Shown here in pieces: positions 14,745 through 22,423 of a DNA stretch of 32,012 nucleotides. The DNA is taken from contig NZ_CAACVB010000076.1 in the NCBI RefSeq assembly GCF_900659635.1, forward strand, positions 1 to 32,012. The letters run 5' to 3'. The notes below the pieces were generated by a model. It worked only from the letters and a program-made list of their open reading frames with translations, ran no database searches and was not told the origin of the DNA. Source of the stretch: Actinomadura roseirufa (GTDB lineage Bacteria > Actinomycetota > Actinomycetes > Streptosporangiales > Streptosporangiaceae). Position numbers and translations under genes: made by a program. Position 1 is the first letter of the stretch. The number at the start of each line of letters is the position of its first letter.

Positions 14745-16280
14745 TCAGCCGTCCTCATCGTCGTGTCCTCCTCCTGGGAACACACCGTCTCCGGGACGTC
14801 CCGCACCGTGAGAGGCGTCGCCGTATTCGAGGGCGTCATCGTGTTCCCGGGAGGCGCCGTTTTCTCGGGAGGCGCCCAGCAGGCCGCGGGTCAGCGACTG
14901 CGCCGGGTCGAACATCTCCGTCACGGCCGCGCCGAAGTGCGCGCCGGTCAGGGTGCCCGGGGCCGCCCCGTCGCGCAGCGCCACGAGCACGGCGCGGCGG
15001 ACCAGCTCCTTGATGAACGACGCCGTCACGCCCTCCGTCCGCGCGGCGATGTCGTCCAGGTCGGCGTCGAGGCGCAGCTTCCGCCCGTAGAGGCGCAGCA
15101 GCTCCACCCGTCCCGCGGCGTCCGGGCGGGGGACCTCCACCGCCAGGTCGATCCGGCCGGGCCGCTCGGCGAGCGCGCGCTCGAGCACCTCGACGCGGTT
15201 GGTGGTCAGCACGAACACGACGTCGGCGTCGCCCGCGACGCCGTCCATCGCGTCCAGCAGCGAGAACAGCAGCGGGCCGGAACCGCCCTCCACCAGGTCA
15301 CGGTCCTCGGCGACCAGGTCGACGTCCTCCACGACGACGACGGCGGGTTGCAGGCTCCGCGCCAGCGCCACGGCCTCGTCCAGGAAGCGCATGGCGGGAC
15401 CGGTGAGCTGGATGATCGTGTAACCGAGGAGCCGTCCCATCAGGTAGCGGACGGTGTGCGTCTTGCCCGTGCCGGGCGGGCCGTGCAGCAGCAGCCCGCG
15501 CTTGAGGTGCTGACCGGCGGCGAGGAGCCGCTCCGCGTGTTCGGCGATGCCGACGACGTGCGCCTCGATCGCCTCCAGGCGCCCGTCGGGCAGCACCACC
15601 TCGGAGGCGCCGAGATGCGGTCGCGGCAGGAACGAGACCAGGGCGTTCTGCTGGTACTCGGAGGCGCCGAAGGTCAGTACCTGCCCGCGCATGACGTCGT
15701 GCTCGCGCCGCAGGCGCTCGACCTCGTCGCGGACGGACGCGGCGGTCGCCCGGTCCCGGGCGAACACGCTGAGGACGCACAGCGCCTCGTAGGACTCGCG
15801 GGTGAGCACGCCGAGGACGACCGGGGAGCCGTCCGGCGCCGTCGACGGCACCATGCCGATCTCGACGACCTCCATCGAGGCGTCGGGGCCGACCGCCGCG
15901 GTGCCGTACTCGGGGCGGCCGAGTGAGTAGAACCCCTGCGTCACCGCCGCGCCCACCATGGCGCCAAGGGAGTCGTAGTGCCGCTCGGCGCCCGCGATGC
16001 CGAACCACTCGGCGGCGGGCGTCCGGGCCGCCAGGTAGGCGTCGATCCCGCGCTGGAGGCCGGCGTGCTCCCAGCCCTTGTAGTCCTGCCCGACCATCAC
16101 CAGGTCGCGGTACGGCACCCCGATGTGCTCTGTGATCCGCGTGATGAGCGGTGACCGCTCGTTGCCCTCGCCGATCCGCTCCCCCGCGGTGCGCAGCAGC
16201 CGCTGCAGCCCGGCGGCCAGGGCGCGCGCGGACGCGAGGTCGAGATCCTGTTCGTCGCGTCCGGTCATGGCATCGGTCAC
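14745..16280 (-). CDS. AAA+ family ATPase
   Basis: A 511-residue protein with one AAA+ module in its C-terminal half and a unique N-terminal domain. Walker A GPPGTGKT is at 267-274, Walker B VVVVEDVDL at 314-322, sensor-1 TTN at 359-361 and an arginine-finger-like ERPGRID at 372-378. The order and spacing match classical (FtsH/Vps4-like) AAA proteins. The N-terminal 1-240 has no domain I recognise and is likely the substrate adaptor. A small tandem repeat (GASREN-GASREH) and a Gly/Asp-rich tail end the protein. The start is GTG at 16280 with GGGGG 5 nt upstream; an ATG four codons later is an alternative. It is followed after 64 nt by the LRR genes on the same strand with no clear terminator between, so it may belong to the STM4015-STM4011 operon. 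Confidence 0.85.
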   Translation of the reverse strand: MTDAMTGRDEQDLDLASARALAAGLQRLLRTAGERIGEGNERSPLITRITEHIGVPYRDLVMVGQDYKGWEHAGLQRGIDAYLAARTPAAEWFGIAGAERHYDSLGAMVGAAVTQGFYSLGRPEYGTAAVGPDASMEVVEIGMVPSTAPDGSPVVLGVLTRESYEALCVLSVFARDRATAASVRDEVERLRREHDVMRGQVLTFGASEYQQNALVSFLPRPHLGASEVVLPDGRLEAIEAHVVGIAEHAERLLAAGQHLKRGLLLHGPPGTGKTHTVRYLMGRLLGYTIIQLTGPAMRFLDEAVALARSLQPAVVVVEDVDLVAEDRDLVEGGSGPLLFSLLDAMDGVAGDADVVFVLTTNRVEVLERALAERPGRIDLAVEVPRPDAAGRVELLRLYGRKLRLDADLDDIAARTEGVTASFIKELVRRAVLVALRDGAAPGTLTGAHFGAAVTEMFDPAQSLTRGLLGASRENGASREHDDALEYGDASHGAGRPGDGVFPGGGHDDEDG

Positions 16281-16372
16281 GGATCCCCCGTTCGTCCGGT
16301 CGCCCGAGGCAAGACTAGGCAGCGCCCTCGCGACCCCGCGACCCGTTTTGCGGTGCCGTCCCCCGCATACGA

Positions 16373-16406
16373 GAGGACCCCGGGTGACACCGCACCCGGG
16401 GTCCTC
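16373..16406. terminator. Terminator hairpin after metQ
   Basis: A perfect 14-bp stem, GAGGACCCCGGGTG (16373-16386) with CACCCGGGGTCCTC (16393-16406), and a 6-nt loop. It lies 10 nt past the metQ stop on the minus strand and upstream of the AAA+ gene start, so it should end the metNIQ transcript. No T-tract. Confidence 0.85.
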
Positions 16407-16415
16407 GCGCACGGG

Positions 16416-17231
16416 TCAGGACGCGATGAGCACCGACCCCTTGTACTTGTCCTCGACGAACTTCTTCACCTCGGGGCCGCGGAGCAGCGAGACCAGCTTC
16501 TTGACACGCGGGTCGTCCTTGTTCTCCGGAAGGGTGACGACGCCGTTGGCGTAGGGATTGCCCTCCGGCTTCTCCGCGGCGAGCGCGTCCTTGTTCGGCG
16601 CCAGGTTCGCCTCGATCGCGTAGTTGCCGTTGATCACCGAGAGGTCCACGTCCTCCAGGGAGCGGGGCAGCTGCGCGGCCTTGAGCGGCTTGAACTTCAG
16701 GCCCTTGGGGTTGCTCGCGATGTCCTTCTCGGTGGCGCTGGTCGGCGCCCCCGGCTTCAGCGTGAGCAGCCCGTTGTCGGCCAGCAGCTTCAGGGAGCGG
16801 CCCTCGTTCGCGGGGTCGTTGGGAACCGCGACGGTCGCGCCCTGCGGGACGGCCTGCAGGCTCTTGACCTTCTTGGAGTAGACGCCGAGCGGCTCCAGGT
16901 GGACGGGCGCGACGAAGGTGAGCTTCGTGCCGGACTTCTTCTCGAACTCCTCCATGAACGGCACGTGCTGGAAGTAGTTGGCCGTGACCTGCTTCTCCTT
17001 CAGCACGGTGTTGGGCTGCTGGTAGTCGTCGAAGGTCACGATCTCCAGCTTGAGGCCGGCCTTCGAGGCGAGGTTGTCCTTGACGTACTTGAGGATGTCG
17101 CCGTGGGGGACGGGGTTGACCGCCACCTTCAGCGGCGCGTCCGCGTCGTTGGACGCCTCGGACGAGCCGCACGCGGTCAGGCCCGCGAGGAGACCGGCGG
17201 AGACCAGCGCGAGGGATATCTTGCGGAGCAC
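16416..17231 (-). CDS. metQ: Methionine ABC transporter substrate-binding lipoprotein MetQ
   Basis: A 271-residue NlpA/MetQ-type lipoprotein. The N-terminus MLRKISLALVSAGLLAGLTAC is a lipoprotein signal peptide with lipobox LTAC; Cys21 is the predicted lipidated residue, anchoring it to the outer face of the membrane. The mature part has KVAVNPVPHGDILKYVKDN, LEIVTFDDYQQPNTVL, ANYFQHVPFMEEF and the HLEPLGVYSKKVKSL block typical of D/L-methionine-binding proteins. The start is GTG at 17231 with GAAAGG about 9 nt upstream. It is last in the metN-metI-metQ operon and is followed by a strong hairpin. Substrate range could include related sulfur compounds; the family assignment is firm. Confidence 0.95.
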   Translation of the reverse strand: MLRKISLALVSAGLLAGLTACGSSEASNDADAPLKVAVNPVPHGDILKYVKDNLASKAGLKLEIVTFDDYQQPNTVLKEKQVTANYFQHVPFMEEFEKKSGTKLTFVAPVHLEPLGVYSKKVKSLQAVPQGATVAVPNDPANEGRSLKLLADNGLLTLKPGAPTSATEKDIASNPKGLKFKPLKAAQLPRSLEDVDLSVINGNYAIEANLAPNKDALAAEKPEGNPYANGVVTLPENKDDPRVKKLVSLLRGPEVKKFVEDKYKGSVLIAS

Positions 17232-17266
17232 GATGAGTGCCTTTCTGTGGGTTGCCCGGTGGGGTG

Positions 17267-17923
17267 TCACTTGTGCGTCAGACGGCGGGCGATAAGATCC
17301 CCGGCCGCCTGGATGATGAGGACCAGGACCACGAGCAGCACGACTGTGGCGATCATGACCTTGGTCTCGAAGCGTTCGTAGCCGTAGGTGATGGCGAGGT
17401 TGCCGAGCCCCCCGCCGCCGACCGTGCCGGCCATGGCGGTGTAGCCGATCAGTGCGATCACGGTGACGGTCAGGCCGGACACCAGGCCCGGCCGCGCCTC
17501 CCGCAGCAGCACCTTGGTGACGATCTCCCGGCGGGTGGCGCCCATCGCGTCGGCGGCCGCGACCACGCCCGGGTCGACCTCGCGCAGCGCGATCTCGACG
17601 AGCCGCGCGTAGAACGGGATGGCGCCGACCGTCAGCGGGACGATCGCCGCCGCGTTGCCGATGCTGGTGCCCACGACCACCCGGGTGAACGGGATGATCG
17701 CGACCATCAGGATCAGGAACGGCAGCGAGCGGCCGACGTTGACCACGACGCCGAGCGCCCGCTGCACCGGCGGGGCGGGCAGCAGGCCGCCCCGCTCGGT
17801 GATCACCAGTAGTACCCCGAGCAGCAGCCCGAGGACGGCGGTGAACAGCGTGGCGACGCCGGTCATGTACAGCGTCTCGCGGGTGGCGGGCCACAGCAGC
17901 GGGGTGACCTCGTCCCAGGTCAT
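17267..17923 (-). CDS. metI: Methionine ABC transporter permease MetI
   Basis: A 218-residue inner-membrane permease with five or so hydrophobic segments (about 18-42, 57-78, 87-107, 146-168 and 188-210). The EAA-type loop that docks the ATPase is visible as ADAMGATRREIVTKVLLREARPGL before the fourth segment. SLPFLILMVAIIPFTR and GTSIGNAAAIVPLTVGAIPFYARLVE are characteristic of MetI. The start codon ATG overlaps the metN stop (ATGA), so the two are translated together; metQ follows 35 nt later. It moves methionine delivered by MetQ, driven by MetN. Confidence 0.95.
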   Translation of the reverse strand: MTWDEVTPLLWPATRETLYMTGVATLFTAVLGLLLGVLLVITERGGLLPAPPVQRALGVVVNVGRSLPFLILMVAIIPFTRVVVGTSIGNAAAIVPLTVGAIPFYARLVEIALREVDPGVVAAADAMGATRREIVTKVLLREARPGLVSGLTVTVIALIGYTAMAGTVGGGGLGNLAITYGYERFETKVMIATVVLLVVLVLIIQAAGDLIARRLTHK

Positions 17924-18930
17924 CGGTCGTCCTCCTCGGTGGTCGCGGGGGCCCTGACCTCGACGGCCAGGCCGGAGTCGCGCAGGAACGCCAGCTGCGC
18001 GGCGTTGGCCTCGGGGGCGCCCGGCAGCTCCAGCTGCAGCCGCCCGACGCGCTCGCCGCCGACGGTCTCCACGGCGCCGCCGAGGATGTTGACGTCCAGC
18101 GAGTACTCGCGCGCCAGGGCGGACACGAAGGGCCGGTCGGCCGTCCCGCCGACGAACGTGACCTCGACGACGGTCACGCCGTCGCGCGGCGCCACGGCCG
18201 GCAGCGGGAACAGGCCCCGCGCGAGCTCGGACCCGGGGCGCGCGAGCAGCTCGGTCACCGGCCCCGACTCGGTGAACCGGCCGTCGCGCATCACCGCGGC
18301 CGAGTCGCAGATCCGCTTGACGACCTCCATCTCGTGGGTGATCAGCAGAACGGTGAGGCCCAGGCGCCGGTTGAGGTCGCGCAGCAGCTCCAGGATCGAC
18401 GCGGTGGTCTCCGGGTCGAGCGCCGAGGTCGCCTCGTCCGACAGCAGCACCTTCGGCCGCCCCGCCAGCGCGCGGGCGATGCCGACGCGCTGCTTCTGCC
18501 CGCCCGAGATCTGCGCGGGGTAGGCCCCGGCGTGGTCGGTGAGCCCGACCAGCTCCAGGAGCTCGGCGACCCGCGCCGACCGCTCCGCCCGCCGCACGCC
18601 CATGACCTCCAGCGGGAACGCCACGTTGCCCGCGACGGTGCGGCTGCCGAGCAGCCCGAAGTGCTGGTGGATCATGCCGATGCCCTGCCGGGCGCGGCGC
18701 AGCTCGGCGCCGTTGAGCGCCAGCAGGTCGCGCCCGTCGATCAGCACGCGCCCCGCGTCCGGCCGCTCCAGCAGGTTGACGCAGCGCAGCAGCGTGCTCT
18801 TGCCCGCGCCGCTGCGCCCCAGCACCCCGAAGATCTCGCCTTCGGGAACGGCCAGGTCGACGCCGTCGACGGCGGTCACCTCGCGCCCGCGGGCGCGATA
18901 GACCTTTCTAAGTTTTTCGATCTGAATCAC
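17920..18930 (-). CDS. metN: Methionine ABC transporter ATP-binding protein MetN
   Basis: A 336-residue ABC ATPase. Walker A GRSGAGKST is at 38-46, Q-loop near 86-89 (IHQH), signature SGGQKQR at 141-147, Walker B LLSDEATSALD at 161-171, and the H-loop in LLITHEM at about 194-200. The C-terminal region from about 255 has the alternating pattern of the NIL/ACT-like domain that in E. coli MetN binds methionine and inhibits transport. The start is GTG at 18930 (MIQIEKLRKVYRARG); no nearby in-frame alternative is better, and the Shine-Dalgarno is weak. First gene of the operon. About 590 nt of non-coding DNA lies upstream, with a candidate cysteine-rich upstream ORF far up in it. No S-box or SAM-IV riboswitch sequence was recognised. 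Confidence 0.95.
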   Translation of the reverse strand: MIQIEKLRKVYRARGREVTAVDGVDLAVPEGEIFGVLGRSGAGKSTLLRCVNLLERPDAGRVLIDGRDLLALNGAELRRARQGIGMIHQHFGLLGSRTVAGNVAFPLEVMGVRRAERSARVAELLELVGLTDHAGAYPAQISGGQKQRVGIARALAGRPKVLLSDEATSALDPETTASILELLRDLNRRLGLTVLLITHEMEVVKRICDSAAVMRDGRFTESGPVTELLARPGSELARGLFPLPAVAPRDGVTVVEVTFVGGTADRPFVSALAREYSLDVNILGGAVETVGGERVGRLQLELPGAPEANAAQLAFLRDSGLAVEVRAPATTEEDDR

Positions 18931-19304
18931 AGAGAATCATCCGTGCGAAGGGGCGCCGCCACGGCGGGCGGAGCGAACGGGCAGGTCAGGACGGGTGCTG
19001 TCCGGGGCGCGCGCTCGGCGCCCGCCGCCGGAGGCGGAGGACGCGGCCGTTATCCACAGAACGTGGTTCTACTTCCACGCGGGTGCGCGGGACGCGACGC
19101 TGAAGGCGGCGCTTTCGCCCAACGTGAAGGAGGAACCGATGTCCATCCAGGAGCGCGGGAGGGCAGGCCGGCCGGCGCTCGGGCGCGCGGTCAGGCGCGG
19201 CCGGGCGGGTAGGGGGTATGGCTCAGCAGATGACGTTCGAAGTTCATGCGCGACTCGGGTCTCGGAGTGGCTCGCTTCGGGGCGCGAGGCTCAGGTAGGG
19301 GCCC

Positions 19305-19391
19305 TCAGCCGTCACACATTCGCCGGTGGGCGCACCTCATGGCCCACCGGTTCGGCGGGCAGCACGTCGCGCACGGGCGTACGTCGGTCAT
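19305..19391 (-). CDS. Candidate leaderless cysteine-rich upstream ORF of metNIQ
   Basis: A 28-codon ORF running toward metN. It reads MTDVRPCATCCPPNR followed by WAMRCAHRRMCDG, with five cysteines (7, 10, 11, 20, 26), including a Cys-Cys pair. There is no Shine-Dalgarno, but TTAACT ends 6 nt before the ATG with TTGCGT 17 nt further upstream, which is promoter spacing for a transcript starting on the ATG. In mycobacteria, leaderless short ORFs with cysteine runs are known to act as cysteine-responsive attenuators of downstream sulfur genes; this looks like the same design before a methionine importer. The stop is about 370 nt from metN. Translation and regulation are unproven, and five cysteines in so short a peptide could be chance. 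Confidence 0.35.
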   Translation of the reverse strand: MTDVRPCATCCPPNRWAMRCAHRRMCDG

Positions 19392-19397
19392 GTCATC

Positions 19398-19426
19398 AGT
19401 TAAGCGGGTTAAGACAGATGACGCAA
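19398..19426 (-). promoter_or_regulatory. Candidate promoter for the metNIQ leader
   Basis: On the minus strand, TTGCGT (19421-19426) and TTAACT (19398-19403) are separated by 17 nt; the ATG of the 28-codon ORF begins 6 nt downstream. This is one of the few AT-rich patches in the region. The -10 departs from TANNNT at its second base. Confidence 0.4.
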
Positions 19427-19519
19427 ATCCGCCCAAGCAGGACCCACCCGGTCCACGGTGGACGTCTCGCGCCGGGCACCGGCCCGCACGCCGCCCGCCG
19501 CCGCACGGTCCGGGACCGG

Positions 19520-20350
19520 TCAGTCGTCGTCGTAGTCCACGTGGGTGGAGCCGGAGTTCGAGCGGACGGAGATGGTCTGCGCGGACCGCTGGTCGACGAC
19601 CGCGTCGTTGATGTGGGACGAGCCGGAGCCGTTCCGGCTGAGGACGTTGAAGCGCGACCCCCGCGGGACGATCACTTTCACCTGGCCGGAGTCCGCCGCC
19701 GCCTCCACCTGGTCGGGCGGCGTCGTGTAGCGCAGGTCGACGTCACCGGAGGACACCTCGGCCTTGGTCGTGGGGGCGGCCAGCCCGGTGCCCTTGATCG
19801 TGCCCGACCGGGCCCGGGCGCGCAGGGCCCCCCGGGTGTCGGCCAGCGTGATCTTGCCCGACGAGGTGCGCAGGTCGAGGTCCCCGGTGATGCCCCGGAC
19901 GGTGAGCTGCCCGGAGCTGGTGACGGCCGTCACGCGCGCGTCCGGCGGCACCTGAAGGTCGATGTTCGCGCCGCACTCGAACGCGCCGTACAGGGTGGAC
20001 TTGTTCCGGCAGCGGAACCTGACCCGCAGGACGTCGCCGACGAGCGCCTGCTCCACGACCGGCTTGCCGACGGCCCAGGTGAGCCGTTGCTGGACGCTCG
20101 CCTCCCCCGCGGGTCCGGGCCCCACGGAGGCTTCGGCGTCCCCGAGGTCCAGCCGCACCTCCTTGATCGCGTGCCGGTACGGGGTCGTCCGGTGGCTCGT
20201 CTGGCGCATCGTCCGGCCCCCCGCCCACACGGCCATGGGCTCCACCATCGCCAGGGCCGTCGCGACCGCCAGGCAGATCCACACGGCGCGCCGCCGCGGG
20301 CGCTCGGCGGCGCCCGCCCCGGGGCCGCCGGCTCCGGCCGGGGAGGTCAC
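19520..20350 (-). CDS. DUF4097 family beta-strand repeat protein, membrane-anchored
   Basis: A 276-residue protein with a short basic cytoplasmic N-terminus, one membrane segment at about 22-43 (VWICLAVATALAMVEPMAVWAG) and a large extracytoplasmic part. From about residue 130 it consists of repeated short beta strands with S/T-S-G turns: TSSGQLTVRGI, TSSGKITLADT, RSGTIKGT, SSGDVDLR, DSGQVKVIVPRG and NSGSTHVDYDDD. This is the right-handed-helix-like pattern of DUF4097/adhesin-like proteins. Cysteines in FRCRNKSTLYGAFECGANI may form a disulfide. The GTG start overlaps the response-regulator stop (GTGA), so it is translationally coupled to the two-component system and may be its output or sensor partner. 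Molecular function is unknown. Confidence 0.82.
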   Translation of the reverse strand: MTSPAGAGGPGAGAAERPRRRAVWICLAVATALAMVEPMAVWAGGRTMRQTSHRTTPYRHAIKEVRLDLGDAEASVGPGPAGEASVQQRLTWAVGKPVVEQALVGDVLRVRFRCRNKSTLYGAFECGANIDLQVPPDARVTAVTSSGQLTVRGITGDLDLRTSSGKITLADTRGALRARARSGTIKGTGLAAPTTKAEVSSGDVDLRYTTPPDQVEAAADSGQVKVIVPRGSRFNVLSRNGSGSSHINDAVVDQRSAQTISVRSNSGSTHVDYDDD

Positions 20351-20994
20351 GTGTCACCGTCCAGGAAGCGCAGCACCGCCAGGACGCGCCGGTGGTCGCC
20401 CTCGGCGTGCGGGAGGTCGAGCTTGGCGAAGATGCTGTTGATGTGCTTGGCCACGGCGCTCTCGCTCACCACCAGGGCCCCGGCGATCCCCGCGTTGGAG
20501 CGTCCCTCCGCCATCAGCGCCAGGACCTCCTTCTCCCGGGGCGTCAGCCGGTCGAGCGGATCGCGGTGGCGGCGCAGCAGAAGCTGGGAGACGACCTCGG
20601 GGTCCAGGGCGGTGCCTCCGGCGGCGACACGACGCAGGGCGTCCAGGAACACCGACACGTCGGCGACACGGTCCTTCAGCAGGTACCCGACGCCGCTGGT
20701 GCTGGTCGACAGCAGATCGGCGGCGTACCGCTCCTCCACGAACTGCGACAGCAGCAGCACCGCGACCTCGGGCGCCTCGCGCCGCATCACCAGCGCCGCG
20801 CGGACCCCCTCGTCGGTGAAGCCGGGCGGCATCCGCACGTCCACGATGGCCGCGTCCGGGCGGTGCTGCCGCACGGCCGCCAGGAGCCCCTCGGCCTCGC
20901 CGACCGCCGCCGCCACCTCGAAGCCGGAGGTCTCCAGCAGCTTGATCAGCCCGGCCCGCAGCAGGACCGAGTCCTCGGCGATCACAATGCGCAC
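20347..20994 (-). CDS. NarL/LuxR-type response regulator
   Basis: A 215-residue two-component regulator. The receiver domain (1-120) has the acidic pair Glu7-Asp8, phosphoacceptor Asp52 (IVDVRMPP) and conserved Lys107 (GYLLKDR). The C-terminal LuxR-type helix-turn-helix is at about 149-191 (LTPREKEVLALMAEGRSNAGIAGALVVSESAVAKHINSIFAKL). The GTG start at 20994 gives the standard MRIVIAEDSVLLRAGL and overlaps the kinase gene by 13 nt; a GTG three codons later is a weaker choice. Coupled downstream to the DUF4097 gene. It is expected to be phosphorylated by the adjacent kinase and to act on promoters not identifiable here. Confidence 0.95.
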   Translation of the reverse strand: MRIVIAEDSVLLRAGLIKLLETSGFEVAAAVGEAEGLLAAVRQHRPDAAIVDVRMPPGFTDEGVRAALVMRREAPEVAVLLLSQFVEERYAADLLSTSTSGVGYLLKDRVADVSVFLDALRRVAAGGTALDPEVVSQLLLRRHRDPLDRLTPREKEVLALMAEGRSNAGIAGALVVSESAVAKHINSIFAKLDLPHAEGDHRRVLAVLRFLDGDT

Positions 20995-22247
20995 GGCAAC
21001 TCCACGGTGACGGTCGTCGGCCCCCCGGCGGGGCTGCTGATCCGGAAGGTACCGTCCACGGACTGCACGCGCCGCGCGAGTCCGGTCAGCCCCGTCCCGC
21101 CGGACGGATCGGCACCGCCCACGCCGTCGTCGGTGACGACCACCCGGAGCGTGTCGCCCTCCCGGAGCACCGTCACCTCCACCGCCGACGCGCGCGCGTG
21201 CTTGACGACATTGGTGAGGGCCTCGGAGACGACGAAATAGGCGACGGCCTCGACGGTCGACGAGGCGCGCGGCTCCACCTCGACCCGCAACGCCACCTCC
21301 AGCGGCACCCGCGCGGCGACGCCGGAGAGCGCGGCGTCCAGACCGCGGTCCTCCAGCACGGCCGGATGCAGGCCGCGGATCAGGTTGCGCAGCTCGGTGA
21401 GCGCCTCCTTGGCCTCCTCGTGCGCCTCGATGATCACCTGCATGGCCTCGTCCGGGACGCCGCTGAGGGTCTCGCGGGCCAGCCCGAGGTTCAGCGCGAG
21501 CGACACCAGCCGCTGCTGCGCCCCGTCGTGCAGGTCGCGCTCGATGCGGCGGCGCTCGAGGTCGGCGGCGTCCACCACGCTGGCGCGCTTCTCGGCCAGG
21601 TCCTCGACGCGCCGCTCCAGTTCCGCGGCCCGGTCGGGCCCGAGCAGCGTGACGGCTGCGCGGGCGTCCGCACGGCGCACCGCCGCCGCCACCCACGGCG
21701 CGGCGAGCAGCAGCAGCACGCCGAGCCCGCTCAGGACCCCGATGCGGATCGCGTGCGCCGACAGGCTCAGCGGGTTCGAGTAGGGCAGCGCCCACGCATA
21801 GGACGCACAGGTCGCCAGGAACGCCCCGGCCATCCAGGTGGCGAGGGTCGTGAGCGCGCCGACCGCCAGGAACGGCCCCACCACCAGGTGGTAGCGGATG
21901 ACCCGCCAGACCTCCGGTGAGCGGAGGTTGCGCAGCGCGTCCCACGGGCGTCCGTCGTCGAAGTCCGGCATGCGCGAGATCTCCAGGCCGAGCATCGCCC
22001 AGCAGCGCTCCCGCTGCCAGGACGTCAGCGGCCGTAGCGCGAGCAGCATCGCCAGGAGCGAGACCGTCGCCAGGACCACGAGCGGAACGAGGTTCACGGG
22101 GATCCAGACCGTCCAGAACGCGGCGCCGATCGTCCAGCCCGCGAACTGCAGGGGCACCCCTGAGGCGACGAACGCGGTGTCCCGCCACGTCGCCCGGGAC
22201 CACGGTGCATGCTCGAGCGCACGCCGTGCCGGAGAGATGGATGCCAT
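20982..22247 (-). CDS. Sensor histidine kinase (HisKA_3, NarL-partner type)
   Basis: A 421-residue kinase. The N-terminal region is a putative sensor with four or so membrane segments (about 28-70 in two passes, 120-150 and 165-190). The intervening RERCWAMLGLEI...PWDALRNLRSPEVWRVIRYHLVVGPFL matches the sensor domain common in actinobacterial kinases of this type. A coiled linker (AAELERRVEDLAEKRASVVDAADLERRRIERDL) leads to the phosphoacceptor His240 in DLHDGAQQRL (HisKA_3). SEALTNVVKHA (N box) and DDGVGGADPSGGTGL (G box) form the ATPase. Start at 22247: there is no Shine-Dalgarno, but TACGGT ends 6 nt upstream (leaderless); an in-frame ATG twelve codons earlier lacks such support. First gene of a three-gene operon. 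The signal is unknown; membrane or cell-envelope stress is a guess. Confidence 0.92.
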   Translation of the reverse strand: MASISPARRALEHAPWSRATWRDTAFVASGVPLQFAGWTIGAAFWTVWIPVNLVPLVVLATVSLLAMLLALRPLTSWQRERCWAMLGLEISRMPDFDDGRPWDALRNLRSPEVWRVIRYHLVVGPFLAVGALTTLATWMAGAFLATCASYAWALPYSNPLSLSAHAIRIGVLSGLGVLLLLAAPWVAAAVRRADARAAVTLLGPDRAAELERRVEDLAEKRASVVDAADLERRRIERDLHDGAQQRLVSLALNLGLARETLSGVPDEAMQVIIEAHEEAKEALTELRNLIRGLHPAVLEDRGLDAALSGVAARVPLEVALRVEVEPRASSTVEAVAYFVVSEALTNVVKHARASAVEVTVLREGDTLRVVVTDDGVGGADPSGGTGLTGLARRVQSVDGTFRISSPAGGPTTVTVELPCAL

Positions 22248-22253
22248 GGGGCA

Positions 22254-22259
22254 ACCGTA
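22254..22259 (-). promoter_or_regulatory. Candidate -10 element for leaderless kinase transcript
   Basis: On the minus strand TACGGT fits TANNNT and ends 6 nt before the ATG at 22247. No convincing -35 was seen at 17-18 nt. It favours 22247 over 22283 as the start. Confidence 0.45.
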
Positions 22260-22423
22260 TTGCCCCTGGTGGCGGGTTCCCATGAATCAGGCATCCGGCC
22301 CGGAGGTGAACCTAGTGCCACCCCGACTCGGATATGCACGCTACTGAGTCCGGCGCGCCCTGCGGCCAGCCTTGTTACAGCACCCGCCGAGGGGTGCGAG
22401 TCCACCTCCGGAGGAGTTCGGTC

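Larger units (their letters stand above)
18931..19519. other. Long upstream region of metNIQ
   Basis: 589 bp between the metN start and the stop of the DUF4097 gene, which is on the same strand. It holds a candidate leaderless cysteine-rich ORF (19305-19391, minus) with its promoter (19398-19426), and an inverted repeat CGTGG-N8-CCACG (19062-19079). GTCATC (19392-19397) and GATGAC (19417-19422) also form an inverted pair flanking the candidate -10. On the plus strand, AAGGAGG precedes an ATG at 19139, but the frame has no plausible protein. If transcription starts near 19391, metN has a leader of about 460 nt, long enough for attenuation. I could not identify a known riboswitch class. Confidence 0.5.

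Noticed and set aside
18931..19400. SAM riboswitch (S-box or SAM-IV) before metNIQ
   Set aside because: Neither class's conserved core was recognised on the minus strand by eye; a covariance-model search would be decisive.
18995..21010. 671-residue plus-strand frame upstream of metN and across the two-component genes
   Set aside because: Most of it is antisense to the DUF4097 and response-regulator genes; only the AAGGAGG before 19139 is notable and is listed as a finding.
22334..22423. N-terminal extension of the 22424 membrane protein
   Set aside because: A strong GGAGGAG sits 7 nt before the ATG at 22424, and the upstream part of the frame has no matching start signal.
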